From: Photobacterium toruni
GTDB lineage: Bacteria > Pseudomonadota > Gammaproteobacteria > Enterobacterales > Vibrionaceae
Length of the DNA: 64,000 nt
Reading direction: 5' to 3'
Assembly: GCF_024529955.1 (NCBI RefSeq)
Contig: NZ_AP024855.1
Span: 682,001 to 746,000, forward strand
Positions 1 through 8,963 of the stretch are shown piece after piece (positions within the stretch are counted from its first letter, which is position 1; every line of letters begins with the position of its first letter). The notes below the pieces were generated by a model. The model did no database searches. It was not told the DNA's origin and saw only the letters and a program-made list of their open reading frames with translations. Made by a program: the position numbers and the translations under genes.

Positions 1-27
1 GCCATTCCTATTTAAAAGAGATAATTT

Positions 28-1014
28 ATGGTTACATTAGAAAATGTTGCAGCTCATGCTGGTGTTTCTCGCGCAACGGTCTCTCGTGTGGTTAATGGAG
101 ACAGTAACGTAAAACTCGCCACCCGCCAACGTATCGAACAAGCCATTATTGATCTAGGTTACAGCCCCAATCCTGCTGCTCGCGCGTTAGCTTCAAGTCA
201 AAGCCAAACATTAGGCTTAGTAACCACATCTTACCTTGGTGGTTTCTTTGGCATGTTAATGAATAATGTCCAAACAGAAGCCGATAAAAGCCATAAACAA
301 TTACTTGTCACGCAAGGGGGAGGAACCGCAGCGAATGAGTTAAATGCAATCAATAAGTTATATAACATGCGTTGTGATGGCTTAATATTGCATGTGCGCT
401 GTATTACCGATCAGCAACTTATCGATTTATCTAAAACATATGCCTTTATTTTATTAGATCGCAACATCGTTGGATTAGAATCTCGCTGTATTAGCTTTGA
501 TCATCATTTAGCAAGCATACTTGTTGCCCAATTTTTAATTGAACATGGTCATCGCCATATTGCCTGTATTAGTGGTCCTCAAACCCGCGCTTCAAGTCGA
601 TTACGTTATCAAGGGTTTATCGATACAATTATTGCTGCAAAATTAACACCTATCGCCTGTATTTCAGGTCAATATGATTTACCTAGTGGCTATGAAGCGT
701 GCAATCAATTACTTCAACAGTCTCTACGGCCAAGTGCTATTTATTGTTGTAACGAAGAAATGGCGTTGGGGGCATTATTGGCGATATCTGAATATGGGTT
801 ACGCATTCCTGATGATATTTCATTAATTTGCTATGACAGTGGCGAACGAGCAGCCTTTGTATCACCCAAATTAACCAGCATTCATTTCCCTATTGCAGAA
901 ATGGCAACAAGAGCCACAAGACTATTGATCGATCAGACCTCTGTATATGAAGATTTAAAACCGATAATTATTGATCGAGGTTCGGTGAAATGTCTTTCTT
1001 TATTAACGCAATAA
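28..1014 (+). CDS. LacI-family transcriptional regulator
   Basis: A 328-residue one-domain-plus-sensor repressor of the LacI/GalR type. The N-terminal helix-turn-helix and hinge are plain (residues 2-60, with VSRATVSRVVNG as recognition region and NPAARALAS as hinge helix), followed by a periplasmic-binding-like effector domain of normal family length. An AAAAGAGAT-like purine stretch precedes the ATG at 28. Members usually repress a nearby sugar or nucleoside operon; any target would lie left of this window, because the gene to the right is an unrelated convergent lipoprotein gene. Family assignment is secure; the effector is unknown. Confidence 0.93.
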   Translation: MVTLENVAAHAGVSRATVSRVVNGDSNVKLATRQRIEQAIIDLGYSPNPAARALASSQSQTLGLVTTSYLGGFFGMLMNNVQTEADKSHKQLLVTQGGGTAANELNAINKLYNMRCDGLILHVRCITDQQLIDLSKTYAFILLDRNIVGLESRCISFDHHLASILVAQFLIEHGHRHIACISGPQTRASSRLRYQGFIDTIIAAKLTPIACISGQYDLPSGYEACNQLLQQSLRPSAIYCCNEEMALGALLAISEYGLRIPDDISLICYDSGERAAFVSPKLTSIHFPIAEMATRATRLLIDQTSVYEDLKPIIIDRGSVKCLSLLTQ

Positions 1015-1032
1015 CCCTGCAACCTGTTAAAT

Positions 1033-1067
1033 AAAAAGCAGTAACAAGAGGCTATTACTGCTTTTTT
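1033..1067. terminator. Bidirectional intrinsic terminator
   Basis: Perfect 12-bp stem (AAAAAGCAGTAA at 1033-1044 with its complement at 1055-1066) and T-rich flank. It sits between the convergent LacI-type gene and the lipoprotein gene and can serve both. Confidence 0.85.
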
Positions 1068-1085
1068 ATTTAATCTCTAATCAAA

Positions 1086-2090
1086 TTACTTATCAATGGT
1101 AAAAGTAAAGAATTGGCTGGTGCCATTATCATTGTCACTAACAATGTAACCATTAGCTTGTTTATTGGTTTGGTTTTCAATAGCAATTGATTCAGCTTTA
1201 GTTATAACGGCTTTTCCGTTATTTTTTATTTCTTGGCTATATGCTGTTAAATCAAGGGTTGATTTATTTGCTAAAACTTTCAGTGGCAATACACCAATGA
1301 AACTTCCTTGAATAGCCCCATCATTAATACTACTTTGATTATTACCTTCAACCGATGCAGTAAAGAGCATACTATTGGTATCTTTCCAATAATCGGCACC
1401 AGAGAAGCAAGCTTGAACACCATTAATTTTAGGTAATTGAACTTGATATACTTTTAAAGAAGGCAATGTTTGTGCTTTACCTTCTAAATAATCCATTAAT
1501 TCTTTTTCATTAATAGTGAAAATGGCATTTTTACCTTCATTACCGCGATTAAAAATGAAGATTTCATTACCAGTATTGGCAATACCTTCAATATTAATTT
1601 TTTCTTGTTGAGTAAAGTTTGCCGCTTTATGAAGTTGAGCATATAAGTTAGACAATGACAGTTTTTGATTTTCACCACCATTGACAGGCATTAAATAAGC
1701 TTGCTCACGTAATACCGCTTTACTACCAGAACCCATCACTAAGTAATAAGGCTTATTCAGGTAATTAACCATTGTCATTGATTCAAAATCAGGCTTTATT
1801 TTGTGATTGATACGATTTTGTTTATTAACCGGAAATTGGTCAATTAATGTTTTTGCGTTAATTTTAAAATCGTTATTTACACTAAATAACCATGGCGAAT
1901 CATCGCCAACTACCATTAATTTGCCATCATTCACAACCATGCCTGAGCCTGAAGAAAGATTATGATTAATGGTTGAATTCGCGATATCAAAGGTAAATGA
2001 ATGTGATGAATCAGACGCGGGTGAACAACCAGTTACAACTAATGTTAGCGCACTAAGAATACTAATTTTTGCTATTTTTTTGATATTCAT
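1086..2090 (-). CDS. Putative lipoprotein of unknown function
   Basis: A roughly 334-residue exported protein. The N-terminus is a lipoprotein signal with lipobox VVTGC, so the mature protein should be anchored by a diacylated cysteine. The chosen ATG at 2090 gives a compact signal; an ATG five codons upstream (2105) is also possible and neither has a clear ribosome site. The rest is rich in short beta-strand-like segments (for example SGSGMVVNDGKLMVVGDD), which suggests a beta-propeller of the SdiA-regulated or DUF6929 kind. That fold is inference, and I do not recognise a function. Confidence 0.75.
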   Translation of the reverse strand: MNIKKIAKISILSALTLVVTGCSPASDSSHSFTFDIANSTINHNLSSGSGMVVNDGKLMVVGDDSPWLFSVNNDFKINAKTLIDQFPVNKQNRINHKIKPDFESMTMVNYLNKPYYLVMGSGSKAVLREQAYLMPVNGGENQKLSLSNLYAQLHKAANFTQQEKINIEGIANTGNEIFIFNRGNEGKNAIFTINEKELMDYLEGKAQTLPSLKVYQVQLPKINGVQACFSGADYWKDTNSMLFTASVEGNNQSSINDGAIQGSFIGVLPLKVLANKSTLDLTAYSQEIKNNGKAVITKAESIAIENQTNKQANGYIVSDNDNGTSQFFTFTIDK

Positions 2091-2233
2091 TGAGTATTTA
2101 CACATTAAGATATTTAAGAGTAAAAAATATTACGCTTATAAATCAAAAAAAAGAAGATATGCAAACATACATTTTATAAAACGCACTATAAATATCTAAT
2201 GCGACTTATCATAAAAAATAATCACCCAAATAA

Positions 2234-2264
2234 AAAGAGTAACTATCAATAGTAGTTACTCTTT
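2234..2264 (-). terminator. Terminator of the efflux operon
   Basis: A 12-bp perfect stem (AAAGAGTAACTA at 2234-2245, complement at 2253-2264) followed on the minus strand by a T-rich run, 40 bases after the stop of the EmrB-like gene. Confidence 0.8.
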
Positions 2265-2302
2265 AAACATGAGGATTATTTTTTAGTTATTACATTAAAT
2301 AA

Positions 2303-3790
2303 TCATCTTGTTACGGGTTTTGCCAGCCATACTAACGGGATCAGTAATAGACATAATATTCCCGATAACCAAAATAAGTCGACCGTCGACATCATATAGG
2401 ATTGACGAGTAATAATATTATTCACCGCATCAAGGTTATTCCCCATTGAATGAATAAACTGGCTGACTTGTTGATTAGCCTCAGTAAATCCTTCAGCAAT
2501 ACGTGAATGGTGAAACTCCATTCTTTGATCCCACATAGTGGTAACAATTGACGATGAAAAACTGCCAAATAGCGTACGAAAGAATGTCGATAATGCAACT
2601 GCATTGGCTATTTGATTTGGTTTTACACTATTAACAATTAAATTTTGAAGAGGAACAAAAAAAGCTAATGTTGCGGCCCCCTGAATTAATTGTGGCATCA
2701 TAATATAATCAAACGGAGCCGCTAAACTATAAGTACTTCGCCAAAAACCCACCACAGAAAAGATCAAAAATGCATAGGTTAAAATATATCGAATATCTAT
2801 TTTTTGGACTAATTTACCAATAATAGGCGCACTCACAACCGCTAAAATACCCACAGGAGCGGTAGCGTAACCAGACCAAGACGCGGTATATCCCATTACA
2901 CCTTGTAGCCATAAAGGAAGTAATACCGTTGAGCCAAAGTAAACCATATACCCTAAACTCATAACAATCACAGCTATCGTAAAATTTCGTTTCGTAAAAA
3001 AGCGGAAATTTACGATTGGATTATCATGGTACCATTCCCAAATGATCATACAGCCCCAAGAAAGTACGGCAATAAACATTAATCCTAGAATTAAGTTAGA
3101 TTGAAACCAATCATGATCTTTACCCAAATCAAGCATCATTTGCAGACTACCAGCCGCAACAACTAAGAGTCCAATCCCCATATAATCGACGCTTTCACGC
3201 TGCGTTTTTGTCTCTTTGCCTTTAAGTAAAAAGAACACTAATGCACTGGCAATAATACCGATCGGAGCATTAATAAAAAATATCCATGACCATGAATAGT
3301 TGTCAGTCAGTACACCACCTAAAATTGGTCCCATAATAGGAGCAACCACAACAGTCATTGACCATAATGACATTGCTAAACCGTGTTTTTCTCTCGGAAA
3401 ATTTCGCAGTAAAATACTTTGTGATAGAGGTGCAATAGAGCCAGAAACAGCCCCTTGTACAACACGAAAGAAGATCAGCATTTCAATACTGCTCGACATA
3501 CCACATAGCATTGATGCAATAACAAACCCGATAGTGGCAAAAATAAATAGCTTTACCTCACCGAAACGACGACTTAAAAATCCCGTCATTGGCATTGATA
3601 TCGCATTTGCAGCACCAAATGCAGTGATCACCCACGTACCTTGATCAGTTGAAACGCCAAGATTACCAGCGATTGTTGGAATCGCGACATTGGCTATCGA
3701 GGTATCTAAGATCATCATGAATGTTGCCATGGACGTTGCTAAGGTAATCAACAACAACTTGACACCTTTTAGTGATGCAGATTCATTCAT
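2303..3790 (-). CDS. MFS drug:H+ antiporter, DHA2 (EmrB) type
   Basis: A 495-residue inner-membrane pump with the 14-helix plan of the DHA2 family. Motif C is recognisable (APIMGPILGG, about residues 150-160), as is the motif-A-like loop GFLSRRFGEVKLF. It should use the proton gradient to push hydrophobic toxins into a periplasm-spanning conduit. It is the last gene of a three-gene minus-strand operon, following the adaptor gene by 8 bases and the outer-membrane factor gene. A terminator follows. The operon layout, OMF-adaptor-pump with a divergent LysR gene, matches known inducible multidrug systems. Substrate unknown. Confidence 0.93.
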   Translation of the reverse strand: MNESASLKGVKLLLITLATSMATFMMILDTSIANVAIPTIAGNLGVSTDQGTWVITAFGAANAISMPMTGFLSRRFGEVKLFIFATIGFVIASMLCGMSSSIEMLIFFRVVQGAVSGSIAPLSQSILLRNFPREKHGLAMSLWSMTVVVAPIMGPILGGVLTDNYSWSWIFFINAPIGIIASALVFFLLKGKETKTQRESVDYMGIGLLVVAAGSLQMMLDLGKDHDWFQSNLILGLMFIAVLSWGCMIIWEWYHDNPIVNFRFFTKRNFTIAVIVMSLGYMVYFGSTVLLPLWLQGVMGYTASWSGYATAPVGILAVVSAPIIGKLVQKIDIRYILTYAFLIFSVVGFWRSTYSLAAPFDYIMMPQLIQGAATLAFFVPLQNLIVNSVKPNQIANAVALSTFFRTLFGSFSSSIVTTMWDQRMEFHHSRIAEGFTEANQQVSQFIHSMGNNLDAVNNIITRQSYMMSTVDLFWLSGILCLLLIPLVWLAKPVTR

Positions 3791-3798
3791 TGCATCAC

Positions 3799-4959
3799 CT
3801 AATCCTTGATGAGATCGTTAACAAATACGGCTACTTTTTTATCAACAAGCTGTAATCGTTTATTGGTTGTTTTCTCGGCACTTTCATTTGCTGTAAATAC
3901 CGCGTAATTAAACGGCTTATTAACTATCGCTTTAGTATCAACCGTTACCGTCATTGACATACCAATGCGTAATGGATGTTGTTTTATTTGTTGTGAATCA
4001 ATGTAGATACGTACAGGTACACGTTGAATAATTTTAATCCAGTTACCTGTTGCATTTTGTGCAGGAATAGCAGAAAACGCACTGCCCGTACCCGCACCAA
4101 TTCCCGCTACAACGCCAGTGTATGTATATTTGTCACCATATAGATCAGATTTAATAGTAACGGGTTGTCCTTCATGCATATTATGTAACTGGGTTTCTTT
4201 AAAGTTAGCTTCAACCCACACATTATCTAATGGCACAATAGTCATTAAAGGTTGTCCAGCTTGAATTTGTTGACCAACCTGCACACTACGATTAATAACC
4301 ATGCCACCTTTAGGGGCAAAAATAGTGGCATTTTGTTGATCAAGATAAACATGACGTAATTGCGCAATCGCCATTTGAACTTGTGGATTATCTAAAATAT
4401 TTTCTTGAGGTAATAATGTTTGTAGCGCTTGTAATTGCTTATTTAATGCAATTAAGTTTTGCTCTTTAATCATGACTGCATTTTTTGAATGTGATAATAC
4501 TTCAGCTAGAACGGAGCCATCTTTATCACCACCAATTCGACGCTTATAATCTTGCTTTGCTTGCGCTAACATTACTTTTTCAGCTGCAATTTGTGCTTTT
4601 AACTGCGCCATTTTCACATACTTACTTTGAACATCACGCAGCGTATTTTTAAGATTAGCTTCAGCTTGTTGTTGCTTTAATAACAATGGATTATGATTCA
4701 ATACCACTAACGGTGTACCCTGCTTAACGCGTTGTGTATCATCAACATTGATGGCATTAACCATGCCTGATTCTTGTGCGGTGATCATTATTCTCTGACC
4801 CGCAACATACGCATCATCAGTAGTTTGTGATGTGGTCGGCATCAACAAATAAATAGTCACAGCCACGGCGATAACGATGACGATAAAAACACCTAAAATA
4901 GTGTTACGCTTTTTTTGAGAAGTAGAATTAAGAGGCTGATTTGTCATTTTGGGGCTCAT
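3799..4959 (-). CDS. EmrA-like membrane fusion (HlyD) adaptor
   Basis: A periplasmic adaptor of about 386 residues linking the EmrB-like pump to the outer-membrane factor. It has a cytoplasmic lysine-rich start, one N-terminal membrane helix (around VFIVIVIAVAVTIYLL), a biotinyl-lipoyl-like half motif (GMVNAINVDDTQRVKQGTPLV), a coiled-coil hairpin around residues 80-200, and the second lipoyl half and beta-barrel. The open frame extends to 5025 and would overlap the upstream gene; ATGs at 4959 and 4947 both avoid this, neither with a strong ribosome site, so the exact start is uncertain. Confidence 0.9.
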   Translation of the reverse strand: MSPKMTNQPLNSTSQKKRNTILGVFIVIVIAVAVTIYLLMPTTSQTTDDAYVAGQRIMITAQESGMVNAINVDDTQRVKQGTPLVVLNHNPLLLKQQQAEANLKNTLRDVQSKYVKMAQLKAQIAAEKVMLAQAKQDYKRRIGGDKDGSVLAEVLSHSKNAVMIKEQNLIALNKQLQALQTLLPQENILDNPQVQMAIAQLRHVYLDQQNATIFAPKGGMVINRSVQVGQQIQAGQPLMTIVPLDNVWVEANFKETQLHNMHEGQPVTIKSDLYGDKYTYTGVVAGIGAGTGSAFSAIPAQNATGNWIKIIQRVPVRIYIDSQQIKQHPLRIGMSMTVTVDTKAIVNKPFNYAVFTANESAEKTTNKRLQLVDKKVAVFVNDLIKD

Positions 4960-4987
4960 ATTATTTATGGTGCTAAGGAGTAACTGT

Positions 4988-6391
4988 TTATTTCTGGCTG
5001 TGATAACCGCCACCAAGGGCAACAATTAGCTGTAATTGATTCTGCAAAGTTGCATTATCAGCATTCGTGGTTTGAATAACCTGTTGATGCCATTTTATTT
5101 GTGCATTATTCATATCTGAAAAGCTGGCTAATCCACGTTGATAGCGGTGCTTAAAAATCATATAAGCTTGCTGATATTGCGCTGTAGATGCTGAAGCTAA
5201 GGCTTGTTGCTGAAGTGCTTCTTGTAAATTAACAATTGCATCAGAAGCTTGTTTTACGGCGGTAAGAACAGATTGATTATAAATAGTTACTGCTTGATCA
5301 TAATGAATATTTGCTAAAGCATAATTAGCATCACGAACGCCACCATCATAAAGCGGTAACGTCGCAGCAATGGTTGCTCCCCCCAAAAACAGATCGGCAG
5401 GGTTCATCGAAGAGAGTTTTTGAAAAACCCCCATTACCATCAAATTCATATTAGGGTAATAAGCAGCTTTTGCTTGCTTTATTCCTTGCTGATTTGCTTC
5501 AACAAGCCATTTATTCGCAATAATATCCGCACGACGACCAAGTAAATTCATTGGGATCGTCGTGATCGTATTTAATTGATTTATTGGATGAGCATTAGGG
5601 GTTAATAGCGTTCCTAATTGCGCAGGTGTTTTAGCTAAATATAATGCTAATTGATTTTTTGCCAATTGCTGCTGTGTGATAGTCATTGAAAGCTGCGCTG
5701 ATAACTTATCAATATCCCCCTGTTGTTGAAATAATTCAGCTTTACTTGCTAAACCTCGATGAATTTGATCAGCAATAACAGATTGTTGTTTTTTAGTTTC
5801 TCGCAATAAAAGCTGAATATCTCGCTCTAAACGATAATTATTTTGTAAGGTAAAGTAGCTACTGCTAATCGCCGCTGACAACAGTAATTTTGCTTGTACC
5901 GCTTGCGCTTCTAATGATAGCTTTTGACTCGTCGCAGCAGCAATGATTGCCTTATTTTTACCCCAAAAATCAAATTGGTAAGAAAAAGAAGGCAGCAACA
6001 TTCCCATTGCTGAATAGTTAGCATTATTCGGTGCTAAAGATTGTAAATTAGCACCGATAGCACCTCCACTTATGTTTAAATCTAGTTTAGGCTTATCACC
6101 TGCTTGAGCTAAAGTGACTTGTTGGCTAGCAAGTTCAATCCGCTGTTGAGCTTGTTGTAAAGTTAAGTTATTTGTTAACCCTAACGCCATTAATTGATTT
6201 AATTGTTGATCATCAAATTGAGTCCACCAATCTGTTTTTATATTTATAAGATCATGTTTATACAATTGTAGTTGCTGTGCCGTAAGCAACGAATGGTGTT
6301 GTGGCTGAGAAGGTGGCACCATACTACATGCAGATAGTAGCAAGACTGCGACTAAAGAAGATGCAATACGAGTGGTATAAGAAGCTTTCAT
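4988..6391 (-). CDS. Outer-membrane efflux lipoprotein (NodT/TolC family)
   Basis: A 467-residue outer-membrane factor. The lipobox LLLSAC near residue 22 marks it as a lipoprotein of the NodT branch, and the body has the duplicated alpha-helical OEP repeats (long Gln/Ala/Leu-rich helices, e.g. LTLQQAQQRIELASQQ and its second-half counterpart). It would form the trimeric exit duct for the EmrAB-like pump encoded directly downstream. First gene of the operon, about 80 bases from the divergently transcribed LysR gene, so the intergenic stretch must carry both promoters. Confidence 0.93.
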   Translation of the reverse strand: MKASYTTRIASSLVAVLLLSACSMVPPSQPQHHSLLTAQQLQLYKHDLINIKTDWWTQFDDQQLNQLMALGLTNNLTLQQAQQRIELASQQVTLAQAGDKPKLDLNISGGAIGANLQSLAPNNANYSAMGMLLPSFSYQFDFWGKNKAIIAAATSQKLSLEAQAVQAKLLLSAAISSSYFTLQNNYRLERDIQLLLRETKKQQSVIADQIHRGLASKAELFQQQGDIDKLSAQLSMTITQQQLAKNQLALYLAKTPAQLGTLLTPNAHPINQLNTITTIPMNLLGRRADIIANKWLVEANQQGIKQAKAAYYPNMNLMVMGVFQKLSSMNPADLFLGGATIAATLPLYDGGVRDANYALANIHYDQAVTIYNQSVLTAVKQASDAIVNLQEALQQQALASASTAQYQQAYMIFKHRYQRGLASFSDMNNAQIKWHQQVIQTTNADNATLQNQLQLIVALGGGYHSQK

Positions 6392-6471
6392 TTTCTGTCC
6401 TAAATTACATTATGGTATAAAGTATAAAGTGGAATTAATTGTTGTTATATACTTCACAAAGGAAAAGACTG

Positions 6472-7395
6472 TTGCAGACAAAAAACAATAAAATTGGCTT
6501 CGATTTAAATACTATCGCAATATTCACTCGCGTCGTTGAGCGACAAAGCTTTACGCAAGCGGCAGCTGAATTAGAATTAACAAAATCAACAGTTAGTCGA
6601 AAAATTGCAGAATTAGAACGCTATTTAGGGATTCGATTATTAACCCGCTCAACCCGCCAATTAGTATTAACAGCAGAAGGCGATACTTTTTATCGTTCTT
6701 GTTCACATATTCTAGAAGTATTAGAACAGTCTGAACTTGAAGTCACTGCCAGCCATGATTTAATTTGTGGCACATTAAAAATGGTAATGCCTGTCGAAGT
6801 AGGAAAAGGATTTATTGGTGATTGTGTAAAAGCATTTATGATGCTGCACCCTAACTTGAAAATGCATATTGAATTATCAAATCGTAAAGTTGATCTTATT
6901 AAAGAAGGCTATGACGTTATGATACAAGTTGGAGAAATTGAAGATTCATCACTGATCGTCAGAACATTTCATTATTCAACACGGGTATTGGTAGCAAGTC
7001 CCCAATACATAGAGCAATATGGCTTACCGCAAAATTTAGCTGATTTAAAAGCACCTCATCACCAAATTCGTATGAGCAGTAATATACGAACGGGTAATAA
7101 AAACGTCCTTGAAGGGCTTCCCTACCGCTTTAAGGTTAATACATTAAGTGCAGCATTAGATATCTGTTTAGATGGGTTTGGTATTACCTATATTCCTGAG
7201 TTTCTATGCCGAAATCTTATTGAGGAAGGACGACTTATCCATATATTACCAAGCCTTTATGCGTCACAAGTCCCGATACCTGTAAGCTTTATTTATCCAG
7301 AACGTGATTTAATGCCTCGACGACTACGCGCATTTATTGATTTTACAATCTCACGCTTTCAAGATGAGATTCAGCGACGGAAAAAAGATAACTAA
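6472..7395 (+). CDS. LysR-family regulator, divergent from the efflux operon
   Basis: A LysR-type activator/repressor of about 307 residues. The winged helix-turn-helix is clear (FTRVVERQSFTQAAAELELT followed by KSTVSRKIAELERYLG), and the C-terminal two-lobe effector domain is complete. The open frame reaches a TTG at 6439, but a TTG at 6472 has AAAGGA eight bases before it and is the better start; no ATG lies near. By its divergent position it probably controls the drug-efflux operon, as is usual for this arrangement (inference). Bases 7129-7204 recur as a damaged shard at 11411-11475. Confidence 0.9.
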   Translation: MQTKNNKIGFDLNTIAIFTRVVERQSFTQAAAELELTKSTVSRKIAELERYLGIRLLTRSTRQLVLTAEGDTFYRSCSHILEVLEQSELEVTASHDLICGTLKMVMPVEVGKGFIGDCVKAFMMLHPNLKMHIELSNRKVDLIKEGYDVMIQVGEIEDSSLIVRTFHYSTRVLVASPQYIEQYGLPQNLADLKAPHHQIRMSSNIRTGNKNVLEGLPYRFKVNTLSAALDICLDGFGITYIPEFLCRNLIEEGRLIHILPSLYASQVPIPVSFIYPERDLMPRRLRAFIDFTISRFQDEIQRRKKDN

Positions 7396-7425
7396 CATGA
7401 TCCTACATTTAAAATAAACCGTGAT

Positions 7426-7464
7426 TAGGTCGTCTATCAATAAAAAGTCATACAGGACGACCTA
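7426..7464 (+). terminator. Stem-loop after the LysR gene
   Basis: Nine-bp inverted repeat TAGGTCGTC (7426-7434) with GACGACCTA (7456-7464) and a 21-base loop. No U-run follows, so it is only a possible terminator or mRNA end structure. Confidence 0.4.
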
Positions 7465-7679
7465 CAAAATAAAGCAATATTTACCACTATAACTCTCTTT
7501 ATCATTAGCTTTATTTTATAATTTTATGAATTTTTAAAGCACTACTACAGCTAAAATCACTAATAATCAGAATAACAACAGCTAATTAAAGTGAAAACTT
7601 TCTGTTTCATGCCTATTTGTTTTTATCTATAATTTAGTATTTCATAAAATCTGATTATAACGCTTTATCGTCTCTACAC

Positions 7680-8963
7680 TTATTGATATTCAGATATTGT
7701 ATACTTATTTCGTCCTGTATTTTTAGATTCGTAAAGTGCTTTATCTGCATAATTAAAAGCTTCAGATAAATTTATTTTTTTTGATGTTATAAAAGCACCA
7801 ATAGAAATTGTTATATCCAAATTTTCTATTTTTTCATTACTAACTATATTTAACAAATCATTAAGTTTAGTTGCTAAATTATTTTCATATAATAATCCAT
7901 CAAATAAAATAACAAATTCCTCCCCCCCCCAACGAATTGGTATATCTGTTTTTCTAATCAAACCTCGTATTCTTCTAGAAACTTCGCTTATTACTAAATC
8001 ACCAATAGCATGGCCATGGTTATCATTAACTTGTTTAAAAAAGTCTATATCAATAACAACGATGCAATCTGTTTTTCTTGTCTTTTTAAAGAAATCTTTC
8101 CTATAAAAACCGGTTAGATTATCCTTTTTATTTCTCGTAAATAAATGAAAAATTAAAAAAACAATTGAATATAAAACAAAACACAATATATATAATAACA
8201 CTAGTAATTTATAATCAACATTTATTGGAATATTAACTGTATCTTTATTATTTTGTTTTGCTATTATATTAAAAATTAATTCACTTATACCTACGTCAGA
8301 TGATAATTTCAATGCTGTCATATTACTATAGCTATAGTTCATAACATATTCATGTAAAAAATCATATTTTATGTCTAGTAACAATATAGATTCAACAATC
8401 TTATTATTATATAAAGGATAATAGATCGTTATTAATTCTTCTTGCGTTATATCCTCAAAATATGGTCCATATACTTTTATGGTTTCATACACAGAAAGGT
8501 TATCGTTACCCAAGTGGGAATCAATTTTTTCGACATCCAGTAAGTAATTAAAATAACTATTCTTTTCTTGAATTTTATCCATTAATTCTTTATATCCTTT
8601 TTTATAAGGATATATATACATATAACCAGGAAATATATTAGCTACTGTCCATAAATTATTACCAATAATAGTATTTTCATGGCTAACTTTGATAAGCTCT
8701 TTAATATTTTCTGATAATAATTTAATATTATTAGATTCATTCGGTGTAAGCAATAAATTTTTATTCTTTACAATGTAACGATGATCTTTTTCATCTGTAT
8801 TTATAACACTAATTTGATATCTATAAATACTATCACCTAAATATCTAAATAAATTTTCCATTTCATTTTTTAATTTTTCTTTATTAATATGCAAATTAAA
8901 CAAAGAAGTAATTAATGATAGTATTAATATGCCACTAACTGTTTTTATTTTATTATTCAGCAT
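7680..8963 (-). CDS. Membrane diguanylate cyclase (GGDEF)
   Basis: A 427-residue enzyme predicted to make cyclic di-GMP. A first membrane helix (residues 10-26) and a second (about 255-275) frame a periplasmic sensor of about 225 residues. The cytoplasmic GGDEF domain carries DIDFFKQVNDNHGH and the active-site RWGGEEF, with an RxxD product-inhibition site (RKTD) exactly five residues before GGEEF, so it looks active and feedback-controlled. The ATG directly abuts the TAA of the upstream EAL gene, implying translational coupling. Codons are strongly AT-biased. The ligand of the sensor domain is unknown. Confidence 0.92.
   Translation of the reverse strand: MLNNKIKTVSGILILSLITSLFNLHINKEKLKNEMENLFRYLGDSIYRYQISVINTDEKDHRYIVKNKNLLLTPNESNNIKLLSENIKELIKVSHENTIIGNNLWTVANIFPGYMYIYPYKKGYKELMDKIQEKNSYFNYLLDVEKIDSHLGNDNLSVYETIKVYGPYFEDITQEELITIYYPLYNNKIVESILLLDIKYDFLHEYVMNYSYSNMTALKLSSDVGISELIFNIIAKQNNKDTVNIPINVDYKLLVLLYILCFVLYSIVFLIFHLFTRNKKDNLTGFYRKDFFKKTRKTDCIVVIDIDFFKQVNDNHGHAIGDLVISEVSRRIRGLIRKTDIPIRWGGEEFVILFDGLLYENNLATKLNDLLNIVSNEKIENLDITISIGAFITSKKINLSEAFNYADKALYESKNTGRNKYTISEYQ

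Noticed and set aside
1969..2199. 76-codon plus-strand frame
   Set aside because: It is antisense to the N-terminus of the lipoprotein gene and continues into AT-rich DNA without a ribosome site.
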